Assembly (NCBI GenBank): GCA_006247105.1
Contig: CM016926.1
Coordinates: 1,054,001-1,118,000 of the forward strand
Reading direction: 5' to 3'
DNA from: Giardia muris
Taxonomy: Eukaryota; Fornicata; Diplomonadida; Hexamitidae
Length of the DNA: 64,000 bases
The notes beneath the pieces are model-generated. The model was not told where the DNA came from and did not search any database. It was given only the letters and a program-made list of their open reading frames with translations. A program made the position numbers and the translations under genes. Positions 16,072 through 26,334 of the stretch are shown piece after piece; positions within the stretch are counted from its first letter, which is position 1, and each line of letters opens with the position of its first letter.

Positions 16072-19071
16072 TTACGCTGGAAATCCATAACCTTGAAGGA
16101 GCTCGAAGAGTTCAGTTCGTTGACGCTTCGTCCCTCTACCTTTTTGGGCGTAATGAACCGCAGAATAACCATGCCGGTCTGTAAGAAGGTATTCCTGCTT
16201 GACAAGAAGAGAAGCGACGTATGTCGCGCCGTTGTAGCATGCAATCATCAACGCGGAGATGCCGGAGCCGGAATGGTCTGGTGCTCGGAAGAATCGACCT
16301 GGGTCGACCTTACGAGAGGTGACGCTTTTCGGCTTCCCAGCCTTCGGAGACTCGTGCCGTGGATAGGCTTGTAAGCCGCCTTCATATGGGGCGATGAGCT
16401 CAACGATTGGGAGGTGTGCTGCACGAACCGCAAGCATGAGGGCCGTGTAGTGCGTATGATTCTTAAGTCCCGCCTCCTGCTGGAGTAGCATAATTGCGCA
16501 ATGGAGATGGCCCTCCATTGCCGCATACATCAGGGCGGTATACCCTAGGTTATCTTGAAGGGTGGCCTCAAAGGGAAGAAGAAGCTCCATGGCTCCTGGT
16601 TGATTATTGATAGCAGCGTACATCAAGGCTGTCTTCCCAGTACTATCCTGGGCGCAGCCCTCTGTTGGGATGAGCATCCAGACCGTCACGATGTCTCCTG
16701 CAGATGCGGCGCACATCAGGTTTGTACGAAATTCCTTATTGCGTGTTTCCCGGTCCACATACGAGACCAGCTGTCCCTCAACCCCTTTGAGAAGGTCTGC
16801 TATCTCCAGGTGTCCGGCTTCCAGCGCATAGTACATCGCAGTCCGTCCAGACGAACTCTTCAAGCCGGCCTCGTACTTTATCAGGCGCGTCACGGTTTCC
16901 TTATGTCCTTTCCGAGCCGCCAGCATCAGGGCAGTCATCCCATCGTTGCTCCCCACCTTGGAGTAGAGTTCTATCATCTCGTCTGTAATAGAGGCATAAT
17001 CCCCAGAAAGGATGGCGTCGTGCAATGGTGTCGTCTTCATGGACACGCCTGAGGAAAGAACCTGAAGGTTCGACTCCGGGACCTCCAAAAGAGCCGCAGC
17101 CCGTCGTAAGTCTCCATTCGGAGAGAGCTCCAAACAAAGCTTCGCATTACGAAATGCCTCATGTAGCTCTAAAGAGACTGCAAGGCGTGAGGCTCCAAGA
17201 TATCCGGCACTATGGACAAGCTCGTACAAGGCTCCTTCGGTCTCAGCGACTCGGTCGGTCTTGTACTCTAAAATCTTCATAAGTTGCATGTTCTCGGAGA
17301 AGGCCACATCCTGTTCCTCCAATGCCTCCTCAAGCCTACGACACGTCGCCTCTGTCACGTGGCGCTGGTCGAGAAGCCTACGAGATAAGAGAACACAGTT
17401 GACTTTCTGCTGTAAGTATCGCCGTTTCAATGTCTGGCACGTCTTACATGTACTAGACTGTTCGCTCGCTTGTATTCTAGACGCAATCTCTTTAAGGAGA
17501 GCGGCCTGGTCTTCCGGAAAGATCCCCGTCACGGGTTCCATCTCTATTCCAGTTAGATCCTCCTCTGTGAACGGTACATCAATGGACAAGTTGAGGTCAG
17601 TGTCTCCGTGGGATGTGCCCGCCGTCATCCGCCCAGATGCACTCCGGATCCGTTTGACAGCACGCTTCATTGCACGTTGAAAGGCCGAATTGTCCAGAAG
17701 TGCCGAATGGTCGTCACAAAGAGTCATACCTTCATCTCCACTATCCGATACCTCCGACCCGGACTCACCACCTAAATTAGTCATAGGAATCGCTTCAGTT
17801 TGAACCTCCGCATCAAGAACCTCTGTCGCTTGAATAGCTGACTGCAGCTCAAGAAGAGCACCCTGAAGTTCTATAAAACCAGGTAGAAACGCTTGCGCGG
17901 TGTCCGTGGAATTCAGGACGAGGTTCTGAAGGAACATCAGCTTCGCGACCGCCGCATCAAGCGCCTCTTCAGGAAGCGATGGAGTATCTCGTTTCACCTC
18001 TCTCTCCGCCTTGAGTCGGATTTGCTCGCCATAAAATGCGTTCAGCTCCTTCAGTCGTGCATCTAAGGAGTCACGTTCCTGACCCTTTGCTTCCAGTTCG
18101 TCAGATAAACGTTGGCACTCGACCTTCATTGTTTCCTGACGTGTGATGAGTTCATCTAGTTCTTTGCGTTGTGCGACAAGTTTTGGATCAGGAGAGGGTT
18201 CTGACTCTTGAAGCTTGCTAACTACAAGAGCATCAGCACCACTAACGACACGAGTTCTAGCAAACTCTTCATTTGCATTAGCAATACGCGCGGCAGCTCG
18301 GGCAACGGCCGCAGAGGCAACGCGGGAGGTATGTATTCTTGGGCCATTATTACTGAAAGAAGCTCTCAAGCTCACGTTGGCACGCATGCTGATGTCTCCG
18401 GGTGTAGGTCGTAACGCCTCGCCTAGGGTATGTTGTGCTATGGGTGTCACGAATGAGGGGGACGTGAGGCTGGCCTGTAATGAAGAGCACCCGGTGATAT
18501 TGACGCTTGGGTCCCCACTATTGACTTGATATCGCGCTAGAATCTCCTCATAGTTTGTGTACCCGCACTCGGCCGCAAGAAGCCGGCAGGCGTTGATCTC
18601 CTCGGTCGTGTACATCGCAGAGGTCACAAAGAGCTCCGCGATGTCATCATTCCCAAGGTAGATGGCGTGTGCAAGCGCAGTCAACCCAGCATTATCTCGC
18701 TCGACACCATAATATTCTAGAAGCATTGGAAGGACCTGTGCTGACCCATTCTCAACCGCAACCATCAGAGCGGTCTCCCCTGCTTCAGAGACAACGGCGC
18801 GTTCCGCATCATACTTAACGAGCTCCTCGCAGACCTCCGGATCGCCTAGAATGGCTCCAAGCATGAGGGCGGAAAGCCCGTCGCGGCTGACAATCCCCGC
18901 CTCATGTGGAGCAAGGAAGGCGACGGTGTCAAGTCGTTGATAGACGACGGCCGTCATTAGGGCCGTCTCTCCTTCATCGTTGAGCGTCCCCGCACACTTG
19001 GGCACGAGCTCCTGCAAGGTCTCCAGGTTCCCAGCAGCTGCCGCCTGGAACCAGCGCTGGGCGTCGTCCAT
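16072..19071 (-). CDS. Ankyrin / coiled-coil / ankyrin protein, 999 aa
   Basis: The N-terminal 180 residues hold about five ankyrin repeats (TALMTAVVYQRLDTVAFLA and others). Residues about 280-390 form a charged coiled coil (repeated E, K, Q; QRKELDELITRQETMKVECQ), followed by an acidic linker and a second helical region near 540-620. A second set of about eight ankyrin repeats runs from about 680 to the end (TALMLAARKGHKETVTRLI). No kinase or RING is seen. This resembles Giardia 21.1-type coiled-coil scaffolds, which often sit on cytoskeletal structures; location is inferred. The ATG at 19071 is 20 bp from the divergent seven-domain pseudokinase start, suggesting shared control. Confidence 0.88.
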   Translation of the reverse strand: MDDAQRWFQAAAAGNLETLQELVPKCAGTLNDEGETALMTAVVYQRLDTVAFLAPHEAGIVSRDGLSALMLGAILGDPEVCEELVKYDAERAVVSEAGETALMVAVENGSAQVLPMLLEYYGVERDNAGLTALAHAIYLGNDDIAELFVTSAMYTTEEINACRLLAAECGYTNYEEILARYQVNSGDPSVNITGCSSLQASLTSPSFVTPIAQHTLGEALRPTPGDISMRANVSLRASFSNNGPRIHTSRVASAAVARAAARIANANEEFARTRVVSGADALVVSKLQESEPSPDPKLVAQRKELDELITRQETMKVECQRLSDELEAKGQERDSLDARLKELNAFYGEQIRLKAEREVKRDTPSLPEEALDAAVAKLMFLQNLVLNSTDTAQAFLPGFIELQGALLELQSAIQATEVLDAEVQTEAIPMTNLGGESGSEVSDSGDEGMTLCDDHSALLDNSAFQRAMKRAVKRIRSASGRMTAGTSHGDTDLNLSIDVPFTEEDLTGIEMEPVTGIFPEDQAALLKEIASRIQASEQSSTCKTCQTLKRRYLQQKVNCVLLSRRLLDQRHVTEATCRRLEEALEEQDVAFSENMQLMKILEYKTDRVAETEGALYELVHSAGYLGASRLAVSLELHEAFRNAKLCLELSPNGDLRRAAALLEVPESNLQVLSSGVSMKTTPLHDAILSGDYASITDEMIELYSKVGSNDGMTALMLAARKGHKETVTRLIKYEAGLKSSSGRTAMYYALEAGHLEIADLLKGVEGQLVSYVDRETRNKEFRTNLMCAASAGDIVTVWMLIPTEGCAQDSTGKTALMYAAINNQPGAMELLLPFEATLQDNLGYTALMYAAMEGHLHCAIMLLQQEAGLKNHTHYTALMLAVRAAHLPIVELIAPYEGGLQAYPRHESPKAGKPKSVTSRKVDPGRFFRAPDHSGSGISALMIACYNGATYVASLLVKQEYLLTDRHGYSAVHYAQKGRGTKRQRTELFELLQGYGFPA

Positions 19072-19091
19072 GATGAGGGATTTTGTAGAAA
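19072..19091. promoter_or_regulatory. 20-bp divergent intergenic promoter region
   Basis: Separates the start codons of the ankyrin/coiled-coil gene (minus) and the multi-pseudokinase gene (plus). It contains GATTTTGTAGAAA, giving AT-rich leaders to both. Probably a bidirectional initiator. Confidence 0.5.
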
Positions 19092-22000
19092 ATGGCTCGT
19101 TTTACTGACCTCCCTGCGGCGACATTTGCGTCCCGCTTGCACCCGATCCGGATCCTTCATACAGGGGTCACCGGACGCGTCCTCCTGGCGACGGACAGGC
19201 AGACCGAGGCAGAGGTCGTCGTTAAGGAGTTCGCTTATGGACGTCTCGATAAGGTCACCCGGTCCATAGCGTCGAATGAGCTTACCTTCCTCCAGGGCAA
19301 CGGGTACCGGAGCACCCCGACCATCCTCTGCGCATTCCACGACCCCGAGGAGGAGAAGGGGTATGTGCTGATGGAATACCTATCTGGTGGGTCTCTTAAT
19401 CACCTCATCAAGTCGGCACGGACGGCGAGGGCTCGGGTCTCCGAGGAGGTCGTCTGGCGCGTCCTTTTGGGCTGCTTGGAGGCGTTGTTGGATATGCATA
19501 AGCCGCGAGAGGGTGAGGTTTGTGTCCATCGCTCGATCAAGCCCGATAACATCGTCTGTTCGGCGGAGTATGGTGGGTACCTCATTGACTTTGGCCTAGC
19601 TAAGCTCCAACCGCTTTCCGAGCCTCTCACCTCTCAATGTGGAAGTCCTGCGTACATGGCGCCGGAACTTCTTGAGCGGAAGGTGTATACAGACAAAGTT
19701 GACATCTGGGCGTTGGGGGCGTGCATCTACGAGGTCTGTACGTTCGTCCAATTGGCTTCTCACTTCACTACAGAATCAAAAGGCAAAGAGGCTAAACGTG
19801 AGGCCTCTAGACCAACCTATACTCAGGATCGGTTATGTGGTCTCAAGTTACAGCCCACCCTTGAGGGGGTGGACTCTCGGCCATATTCTCTGACTCTCCG
19901 GTATGTCCTCGGTGCGATGTTGCAGGTCGACCCACAACTTCGTAGCTCTGCCCTCGATATCTTCCACGTCCCCGCCGTGGCGGCGATTCGGCGCGCCATC
20001 CTGCACTCCGGCCCGGACGTTATCCAGTTTATCGTCAAATATTCGGCGTCGCTTTCCGAGCGGTACACAGTGATACGCCGGCTATATAAGAATAAGACTG
20101 GGACGCACGTCGTTGTCCGGGGCCAAGCTGACGGGGTCTTTTATGGGGCTCGGGAGATACGCGTGGAAAGCGTTGATGGTGATGAGTTGATGGCGCTTGT
20201 ACGGGAGTTCCAACTCCCTCGTCCAGAGTACCACTCGATTGCGGCAGCGGTTGATTGGCTCTACGATATCCAATCCGGACGGGCGTATGTCATCTACAAT
20301 AGTAAGCTATTGGCGTTCACGAAGAGTGAGGACGAGAAGCCAGGCCTTGCGAATCACATCTTCTTGGATGAGTACTTGAGGCTTCAAAGAGGGGTGAGAC
20401 AGCAAGTTCCAGAGCTAGTCATTTGGGAGGTCCTTCTTCAACTGCTCCAGCTCCTCTGTTGGCTTTCGGAGGAGTGTTCCATTGTCCTCCGTTACCTCTC
20501 CCTCGAGGGGATCCTCATCAACCCCTCCACCCTTAGTCTCCTTATTTTCGACTTTGGAATGGCAGTAAGCGGAGGGCGTGCAGCAGGACGTCTAGGGAGC
20601 GCGGAATGCATGGCTCCTGAGGTGGCTATGGCCAGGGAGGTCGTTCTTGGAGACCCTGTGGATATGGGAGAAGTACTTAGTAACGACTATTACACAGCAT
20701 CCTGTGACGTCTGGAGTTTGGGTTGTGTCATCTATCGAATGATGACCTTCTGTTCCTTCCATACCCGTTATTATAACCGTACCCGTCAACGGTATGGAAG
20801 CCTTCGTAACATCGCGTTTGATAACCAGCATGTCGCAGCCTTCAACCCTTATTCGAGCACACTTGAGGCTCTTGTTCGCATGATGCTTGTCAAGCGCCCG
20901 GAAGAACGCGCCTCTGCAACCCGCTTACTGAAGACGATCAATCTTAGCTGGGTGGCGGATAACATTTTCGGGTCTCCGGTCCAGATCGAGCAACGGCGCC
21001 TTTCGGCGGTCTATATCATGGAAAGTGTTCTTGTCGATACCGAGCTGTTCCAGGAGTACGTCATCGTCGATGGGGATGGCACTCAGTATATTTGTAAGGT
21101 TCTCCGAATCTCTTGTCGTGACTTCTACAATCAAGGTTTCAGCCCATATATCCGTGGGCAGGTCCGGATGGCTCGTCTATTGACCGCAGATGTCTTCGTC
21201 CGAGCAATAGATTTCTTCTATGATGATACCCTTGGAATATGTATCGTTTATGACTGCCGCCCGTCAGAATCTCTTGGGGCGATGTATCGCACTCGTATCG
21301 CAAGCAAGCAACCCTTCGTTGAGCAGGAAATCTGGTCCATCGCGGCTCAATGCTTAACTGCCCTGTCGGATGCACATTCCTTCAACTCGAATTACTTGAG
21401 CCTTGGTTGTATCTCCCTCGTCAACCTCTCTCCAGAAAGTATCTTTGTTGACCAGGATGGAACGGTTAGAGTGTATATCACTGGCTATGCTATGGAACAG
21501 AACGCCCCAGGACAAATCAGTGCAAAGTTTGGTGGGGCACTCCCCTACTCCTCACCTGAGAAGCTCGCCTTGGCCGGGTATCCCTCGCTTGGGATCGATG
21601 GATATACAGAGCTGAACGACATTTGGGCTGTCGGTTGCATTGTTTATCAGCTATGTACCTTTGGACAACAGATTTTCGACTATTATGCCGAGCACGTCGT
21701 AGAAATCCTTCAAGCACGTTCGTTAGCCGATCATCTCGCCTTCCTCATCGATTGGTCAGATGAGCTTGTTGATTTCTTAGGAGAACTTCTAACTGTCCAA
21801 CCGGCTCTTCGTCCTTCCGCAGACTCTCTTCTGCGAACTGAATATATCAAAACTGCTATTCTCCCATACGTTGGTCCCTTCCCTATCCCACTCGTCTCTC
21901 GAAGCTTCCGGAAGCAATACCTCGTTCTTGAGTGTTTCAATGCCGTAGTAGGTCTTTCCAAGTATCGTGTTGTCCGAATAACGGGAGTCCATGACAATGA

Positions 22001-25000
22001 TGAGACTGAACCACGACAATGCTATATGGCACGGGAATATCGTTTGAATAAGCTTTTTCCACTCTCCGTCAGCGAGCTTTGTGAGGAGTTGACCGCCATG
22101 CGGGCATTGTCGATGAACTCGTATGTTGAACGTCCATATGATAGCTTTGTTGATGGGTCTCTCATCTACGTGGTGACGGAATATGCCCATGATGAGACGC
22201 TTCGTGGACTTCTTGATGCTCATACGGACGCGGGAATCTATGTTCCTGAGCGTGTCGTTTGGGCAGTTGCATCAAGAACTCTTTATGGGCTAGCTGAATT
22301 CCAACGTCAAGGGTATATCTATGGAGCCCTCATCCCGCAGAATATCCTCCTCACTAGTGGTCCAGTTTATCATACGGGACCTACCTCAACAGAACCTGAT
22401 AACACTGTCATCTGTGGGGCTCAAGAGTCAATCTCAGAACCAGACTTCTCACTTTATCATAATGGTAATAAGACAGCCGGGCAAACCATGTCATCCCTTG
22501 TCCGGGCCGATCTCTACACACTTCTGAGTGACTTTTCGCTGGTTTGCCGCTTAGGAGAACAGCTATCCAGGAACGTTGCACCGCAATACGACGGCTATCT
22601 CGCGCCCGAGGTCTTGGCGACACGGATCGCTGGGGCGATGCAGTTTTCTCCCTCTTCGGATACGTGGGCGTTGGGAGCAGTACTTTTCGAAGTCTGTTTT
22701 GGACTTCCTTTCAACGAATATCTTCTTCAGAACGAAGCAGTTGCGGCGTCATTAGCGACGGGTCAACCACTCCGAGTTCCAAGCTCTGTTGGACTCATGA
22801 CTCCAAGCTGTTATTCGAGTGAGCTTGTAGAACTATTGCAAACCATATTGGTCGTTGATCATGCTCGAAGGCCGACTCCACAAGAGGTTCTTCGGAAGTA
22901 TTCCACACGTTTGGACGTTTTCGATGCTCCCTGCATACCGAATTTCTTGTTTGAACCGGGGCTTCCATGTCGTAGCTTTGGCGCCTTATTTTCGGTCATT
23001 GAGACGGTATCCGAAGATTCACAACGTGGGGTGAAGGTTATTAAGGCAAGAACTCGAAAGGGGCCTCAAAACACGGCTCAAAAGACGCTGCAATCAATGA
23101 CCGGGATGAGTGCTAGTTCCTTGGCAAATCTTAGCCGTTTGGCAACGATGGGTTCGACAGCATTTATGTCAACAAAGCAATCAGCGGCGGAGCATCGTCC
23201 GGTCTTACCTCCCAAGTTGCTCTGTACATGCTACGAGGTTAGGATTACAGGGATCAATAGAAGTCTGATTCAACACCTTTTGTTGGTTAGTCTCGCATTG
23301 AATGCCTATATGGCGGGGACCATCGTCCAATTCTATGATTGTTTTGATGATCCAGAAGTTGGATGTTTCTACCTCGTTGTCGAATGTTGTGATGAGAAGA
23401 ATGTTGGAGTTCTATTGCAAACATTGTGTCAAAAGCAAATCGGACTTTCCTTGGATAAGTTCATCACCATTTGCAAGCAACTCTGTGATGGAATAGAACA
23501 GATCGCGTTAAACCCCGTCCAAATCACTCTCTTTCAACGAAATACTACCACCTCATTGAGTTCCACACGCATCACATTGACTCCACGTGAGGAACGTTAC
23601 TCGCCACACCCATTGGATGGTGCGTCTGATCGAGCTATGACGCCAGCGGTCATGCTTTCAGGAGAACTATGTCCAAAGCCCAAGAGGATTGTCGTTTCGC
23701 TATCCCTTTGTCATGGTGCCATCGTTCCCGAAAACATCCTCCTTTCAAGTTCAGGTATAGCAAAGCTTGGGGTCACCGCCGGACTGCTCCCTACTGGTTC
23801 TCCCATCTCCCCAGTCCTTTCCTCTACTTTAGGGAATGGACACCGCTTCGGAACCGTCTCTCTTGGGCTTGATGCATATTCGCTTGGGCTTTGCCTTTAC
23901 AAGCTTTATACCCATCGGTCCTATGTCCAGAGTGGAAGACCCTTCTCGACGCAGCTTTCTAGTGATATTCCAAACTATTTAAAAGGGGTTCTCAATGACA
24001 AACAGCATTCTAACATTGTTCTCTTCCTTCAGAATCTATTATTAACCGAGATCGAGTCCATACAGGCCTTCCATAACGTCCGAAGGATCTTGGAACCGGA
24101 TTTGATGGACCTTCCAACGGAAAAGCCGGATCCGAACTGTTCCTTCATTCAGAACTCGGTAGGGATCACTCTCTCGGAACGAGACTTGAACGCTTCAATT
24201 CTTCATCGTCCTGGCTTGATCTCTCTCAATGTGACGGTCCAACATCAATCCACGCCCGATCCGGACCGTAGTCTGTCGCTCCCAATCGTTAGTCCTCCCA
24301 CTCACCCCGTCATCTCTCAGAAGGGTGTGAGTGTCTCACCAGCTCCTAAGCCTTTGCTTCAAATCCTGTCACCCATCGATGATAAGCCTAACGAAAGCCC
24401 CGAGACTCCAAGACCGAATACTCGATCCGAAACCACAACCCCGATCAATCAAACCGACCAGGGAATGATAAGCACCGTCTTACAGGAGGTCAAAAAGTAC
24501 TTCCGTACGTCTACCCTCAAAAGTAGTTACTTATTCTTGCAGGGAGATGACTCTAGTATGATCTCATCGAGTCAGCAAAAGCTTGTCCGGCCACTCAACG
24601 CATCCATCGCCGCGAAGCAAGTCTTCATTTGCAACTACATTGACATTCTGAACATTCAAAGCAGTCAGTACCGCACCCGTATTCTAAAGGCCCTTCAGGT
24701 ACAGCAGAAGCTTGACCACAAGAATATTCAGCAGGTCATTGACGTCTTTTTCGACAAGGCGGAGCAGAAGTTATGCGTGATCCTCGAGTATGTCACGGAG
24801 TACACCGTCCGTGACGTCCTACATATATACCTAGAGGAGGGCCGGCGTGTAGAGGAATACGTCCTTTGGCGGGTCGCGTACCAGCTCTTGGACGTCCTCA
24901 CCTACATGCACACCTTCTCCGAGAGCGCAGAACCACATCCTTGCGCACACTTAGCTCTTACTCCCGAGTGCATTCATTTTACGGCGACGGATGGAGCACA

Positions 25001-26327
25001 GCTCGATTTCCGTTCCCTTAAGCTTGGAGGTTTTACTCACTTGCGCTTTGTTCGTGAGCCGGTATCGGACATCTGCAACATCGATGCATATTCGTCTCCA
25101 GCGGCTCTTCATGTCCGACATGGTTTGGCTTCTTCATATGATCCGTTTGCTGCGGACTGCTGGGCCGCTGGGTGCATCCTTTATGAGATCGCATGCCTCA
25201 AAAGCTTCTATGGCGTGCATTATGACCCGCGTTGGGATTCTTTCAATAACCTCCCTAATCTTGAAGTGGAGACGGGTCCAGAAGGGCGTGGCTATAGCGC
25301 AGAGTTTTCCGAGCTTCTCTCTGTCATCTTCAATGGGGAGGCGCGAGCCAGGGCGCTCTTAGCGTTCATCTCGGGGTCCGAGGTTATTCAAGTGATGACT
25401 CACTTCATCTCGAAGCTACCAAACCGCAAGCTGGTGGATGATTACGAGACCCTGTCGGTGATTGGGAACACCCCGATCGCTCGAGTCCTGAAGGTGCGGA
25501 ACCTCCTCACTGGGCAAATATTCATGTGTAAGGAGGTGAGCTTGGCACTGGCTGACCAGTACGTCGTCAGCCTGGTCGAGACGGAGATAACGATGATGCG
25601 AACTTTGTGTCATGAGTCTGTAGTCCCATTAGTGGATCACTTTTACGACGCAGAATGTGTCACAGCATACATAGTTACCGAGTACTTCACCCATGGAGAT
25701 GTTGGCTCATTACTCAACCGTTATGCAGTGCGAAACGAGCCGATCCCGGAGGACATCATCTGGGGAATTGCATATGAAGCACTTCGGGCCCTTGAATATA
25801 TTCACTCTCCAGATAAGGCCGAGTTTGAGGGCAAGAAGGTCGCGCATCGGAAGATTCAGCCCTCTAGCCTCTTACTCTCTCGTGACGGACATGTCAGATT
25901 GTTCGATTTCGGACTCAGTAAGGTCATCGGCGGTTCTGCAATCTTCGTCAGCGCGGGGACGTTAGGGTACATGGCGCCCGAGGTCCTTCAACTTCAGGGT
26001 ACCGTCTGGGGCCCCGAGACGGCAGGCTATGATGAACTTTGCGATATCTGGTCATTGGGTGCTGTCCTTTATGAGCTCTCCACCCTCAAGGCTCTACACA
26101 CCCGCTATCCGACACTCCTTGAGACTGGGGAGGGCTTCTCCGGAGTAACCTTGACCGATTTCGCACAAACAACTCCAAAGCCATACTCGGAAAGCCTTGG
26201 ACGTTTCATTTCGCTCCTCCTGGAGCCGGAGCCCCGAAAACGGCGTTCCGCGCGCGAGCTCCTCAACTACTCCGACATCCGAGCCCTCTGGGAGACCCCG
26301 GAGAGTAGCTCTGTTGATGGGGAGTGA
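19092..26327 (+). CDS. Seven tandem NEK-like pseudokinase domains, 2411 aa
   Basis: One frame encodes seven successive kinase-like domains, at about residues 14-300, 318-620, 640-905, 925-1265, 1285-1660, 1790-2095 and 2105-2400. Each keeps landmarks of the C-lobe, such as a 'W-x-L/V-G-C/A-x-x-Y' segment or an APE-like motif (MAPELL, MAPEVA, SSPEKL, LAPEVL, MAPEVL). The HRD catalytic triplet is altered in all seven: HRS (D to S148), LRY (Y468), LVN (N778), YGA (A1079), HGA (A1543), HLA (A1955), HRK (K2254). DFG survives in domains 1 (D166), 2 (D487) and 7 (D2272), is DFS in domain 4 (D1147), and is lost elsewhere. Domain 7 also keeps a VAIK-like Lys (FMCKE). Residues about 1660-1780 are a Pro/Ser-rich linker. 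It is best read as a scaffold of dead NEK folds. Confidence 0.92.
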   Translation: MARFTDLPAATFASRLHPIRILHTGVTGRVLLATDRQTEAEVVVKEFAYGRLDKVTRSIASNELTFLQGNGYRSTPTILCAFHDPEEEKGYVLMEYLSGGSLNHLIKSARTARARVSEEVVWRVLLGCLEALLDMHKPREGEVCVHRSIKPDNIVCSAEYGGYLIDFGLAKLQPLSEPLTSQCGSPAYMAPELLERKVYTDKVDIWALGACIYEVCTFVQLASHFTTESKGKEAKREASRPTYTQDRLCGLKLQPTLEGVDSRPYSLTLRYVLGAMLQVDPQLRSSALDIFHVPAVAAIRRAILHSGPDVIQFIVKYSASLSERYTVIRRLYKNKTGTHVVVRGQADGVFYGAREIRVESVDGDELMALVREFQLPRPEYHSIAAAVDWLYDIQSGRAYVIYNSKLLAFTKSEDEKPGLANHIFLDEYLRLQRGVRQQVPELVIWEVLLQLLQLLCWLSEECSIVLRYLSLEGILINPSTLSLLIFDFGMAVSGGRAAGRLGSAECMAPEVAMAREVVLGDPVDMGEVLSNDYYTASCDVWSLGCVIYRMMTFCSFHTRYYNRTRQRYGSLRNIAFDNQHVAAFNPYSSTLEALVRMMLVKRPEERASATRLLKTINLSWVADNIFGSPVQIEQRRLSAVYIMESVLVDTELFQEYVIVDGDGTQYICKVLRISCRDFYNQGFSPYIRGQVRMARLLTADVFVRAIDFFYDDTLGICIVYDCRPSESLGAMYRTRIASKQPFVEQEIWSIAAQCLTALSDAHSFNSNYLSLGCISLVNLSPESIFVDQDGTVRVYITGYAMEQNAPGQISAKFGGALPYSSPEKLALAGYPSLGIDGYTELNDIWAVGCIVYQLCTFGQQIFDYYAEHVVEILQARSLADHLAFLIDWSDELVDFLGELLTVQPALRPSADSLLRTEYIKTAILPYVGPFPIPLVSRSFRKQYLVLECFNAVVGLSKYRVVRITGVHDNDETEPRQCYMAREYRLNKLFPLSVSELCEELTAMRALSMNSYVERPYDSFVDGSLIYVVTEYAHDETLRGLLDAHTDAGIYVPERVVWAVASRTLYGLAEFQRQGYIYGALIPQNILLTSGPVYHTGPTSTEPDNTVICGAQESISEPDFSLYHNGNKTAGQTMSSLVRADLYTLLSDFSLVCRLGEQLSRNVAPQYDGYLAPEVLATRIAGAMQFSPSSDTWALGAVLFEVCFGLPFNEYLLQNEAVAASLATGQPLRVPSSVGLMTPSCYSSELVELLQTILVVDHARRPTPQEVLRKYSTRLDVFDAPCIPNFLFEPGLPCRSFGALFSVIETVSEDSQRGVKVIKARTRKGPQNTAQKTLQSMTGMSASSLANLSRLATMGSTAFMSTKQSAAEHRPVLPPKLLCTCYEVRITGINRSLIQHLLLVSLALNAYMAGTIVQFYDCFDDPEVGCFYLVVECCDEKNVGVLLQTLCQKQIGLSLDKFITICKQLCDGIEQIALNPVQITLFQRNTTTSLSSTRITLTPREERYSPHPLDGASDRAMTPAVMLSGELCPKPKRIVVSLSLCHGAIVPENILLSSSGIAKLGVTAGLLPTGSPISPVLSSTLGNGHRFGTVSLGLDAYSLGLCLYKLYTHRSYVQSGRPFSTQLSSDIPNYLKGVLNDKQHSNIVLFLQNLLLTEIESIQAFHNVRRILEPDLMDLPTEKPDPNCSFIQNSVGITLSERDLNASILHRPGLISLNVTVQHQSTPDPDRSLSLPIVSPPTHPVISQKGVSVSPAPKPLLQILSPIDDKPNESPETPRPNTRSETTTPINQTDQGMISTVLQEVKKYFRTSTLKSSYLFLQGDDSSMISSSQQKLVRPLNASIAAKQVFICNYIDILNIQSSQYRTRILKALQVQQKLDHKNIQQVIDVFFDKAEQKLCVILEYVTEYTVRDVLHIYLEEGRRVEEYVLWRVAYQLLDVLTYMHTFSESAEPHPCAHLALTPECIHFTATDGAQLDFRSLKLGGFTHLRFVREPVSDICNIDAYSSPAALHVRHGLASSYDPFAADCWAAGCILYEIACLKSFYGVHYDPRWDSFNNLPNLEVETGPEGRGYSAEFSELLSVIFNGEARARALLAFISGSEVIQVMTHFISKLPNRKLVDDYETLSVIGNTPIARVLKVRNLLTGQIFMCKEVSLALADQYVVSLVETEITMMRTLCHESVVPLVDHFYDAECVTAYIVTEYFTHGDVGSLLNRYAVRNEPIPEDIIWGIAYEALRALEYIHSPDKAEFEGKKVAHRKIQPSSLLLSRDGHVRLFDFGLSKVIGGSAIFVSAGTLGYMAPEVLQLQGTVWGPETAGYDELCDIWSLGAVLYELSTLKALHTRYPTLLETGEGFSGVTLTDFAQTTPKPYSESLGRFISLLLEPEPRKRRSARELLNYSDIRALWETPESSSVDGE

Positions 26328-26329
26328 AC
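26323..26329 (+). terminator. Poly(A) signal AGTGAAC containing the stop codon
   Basis: Exact AGTRAAY match whose TGA (26325-26327) ends the 2411-aa gene. It is followed at once by five A's and the next gene's ATG at 26335. Confidence 0.65.
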
Positions 26330-26334
26330 AAAAA

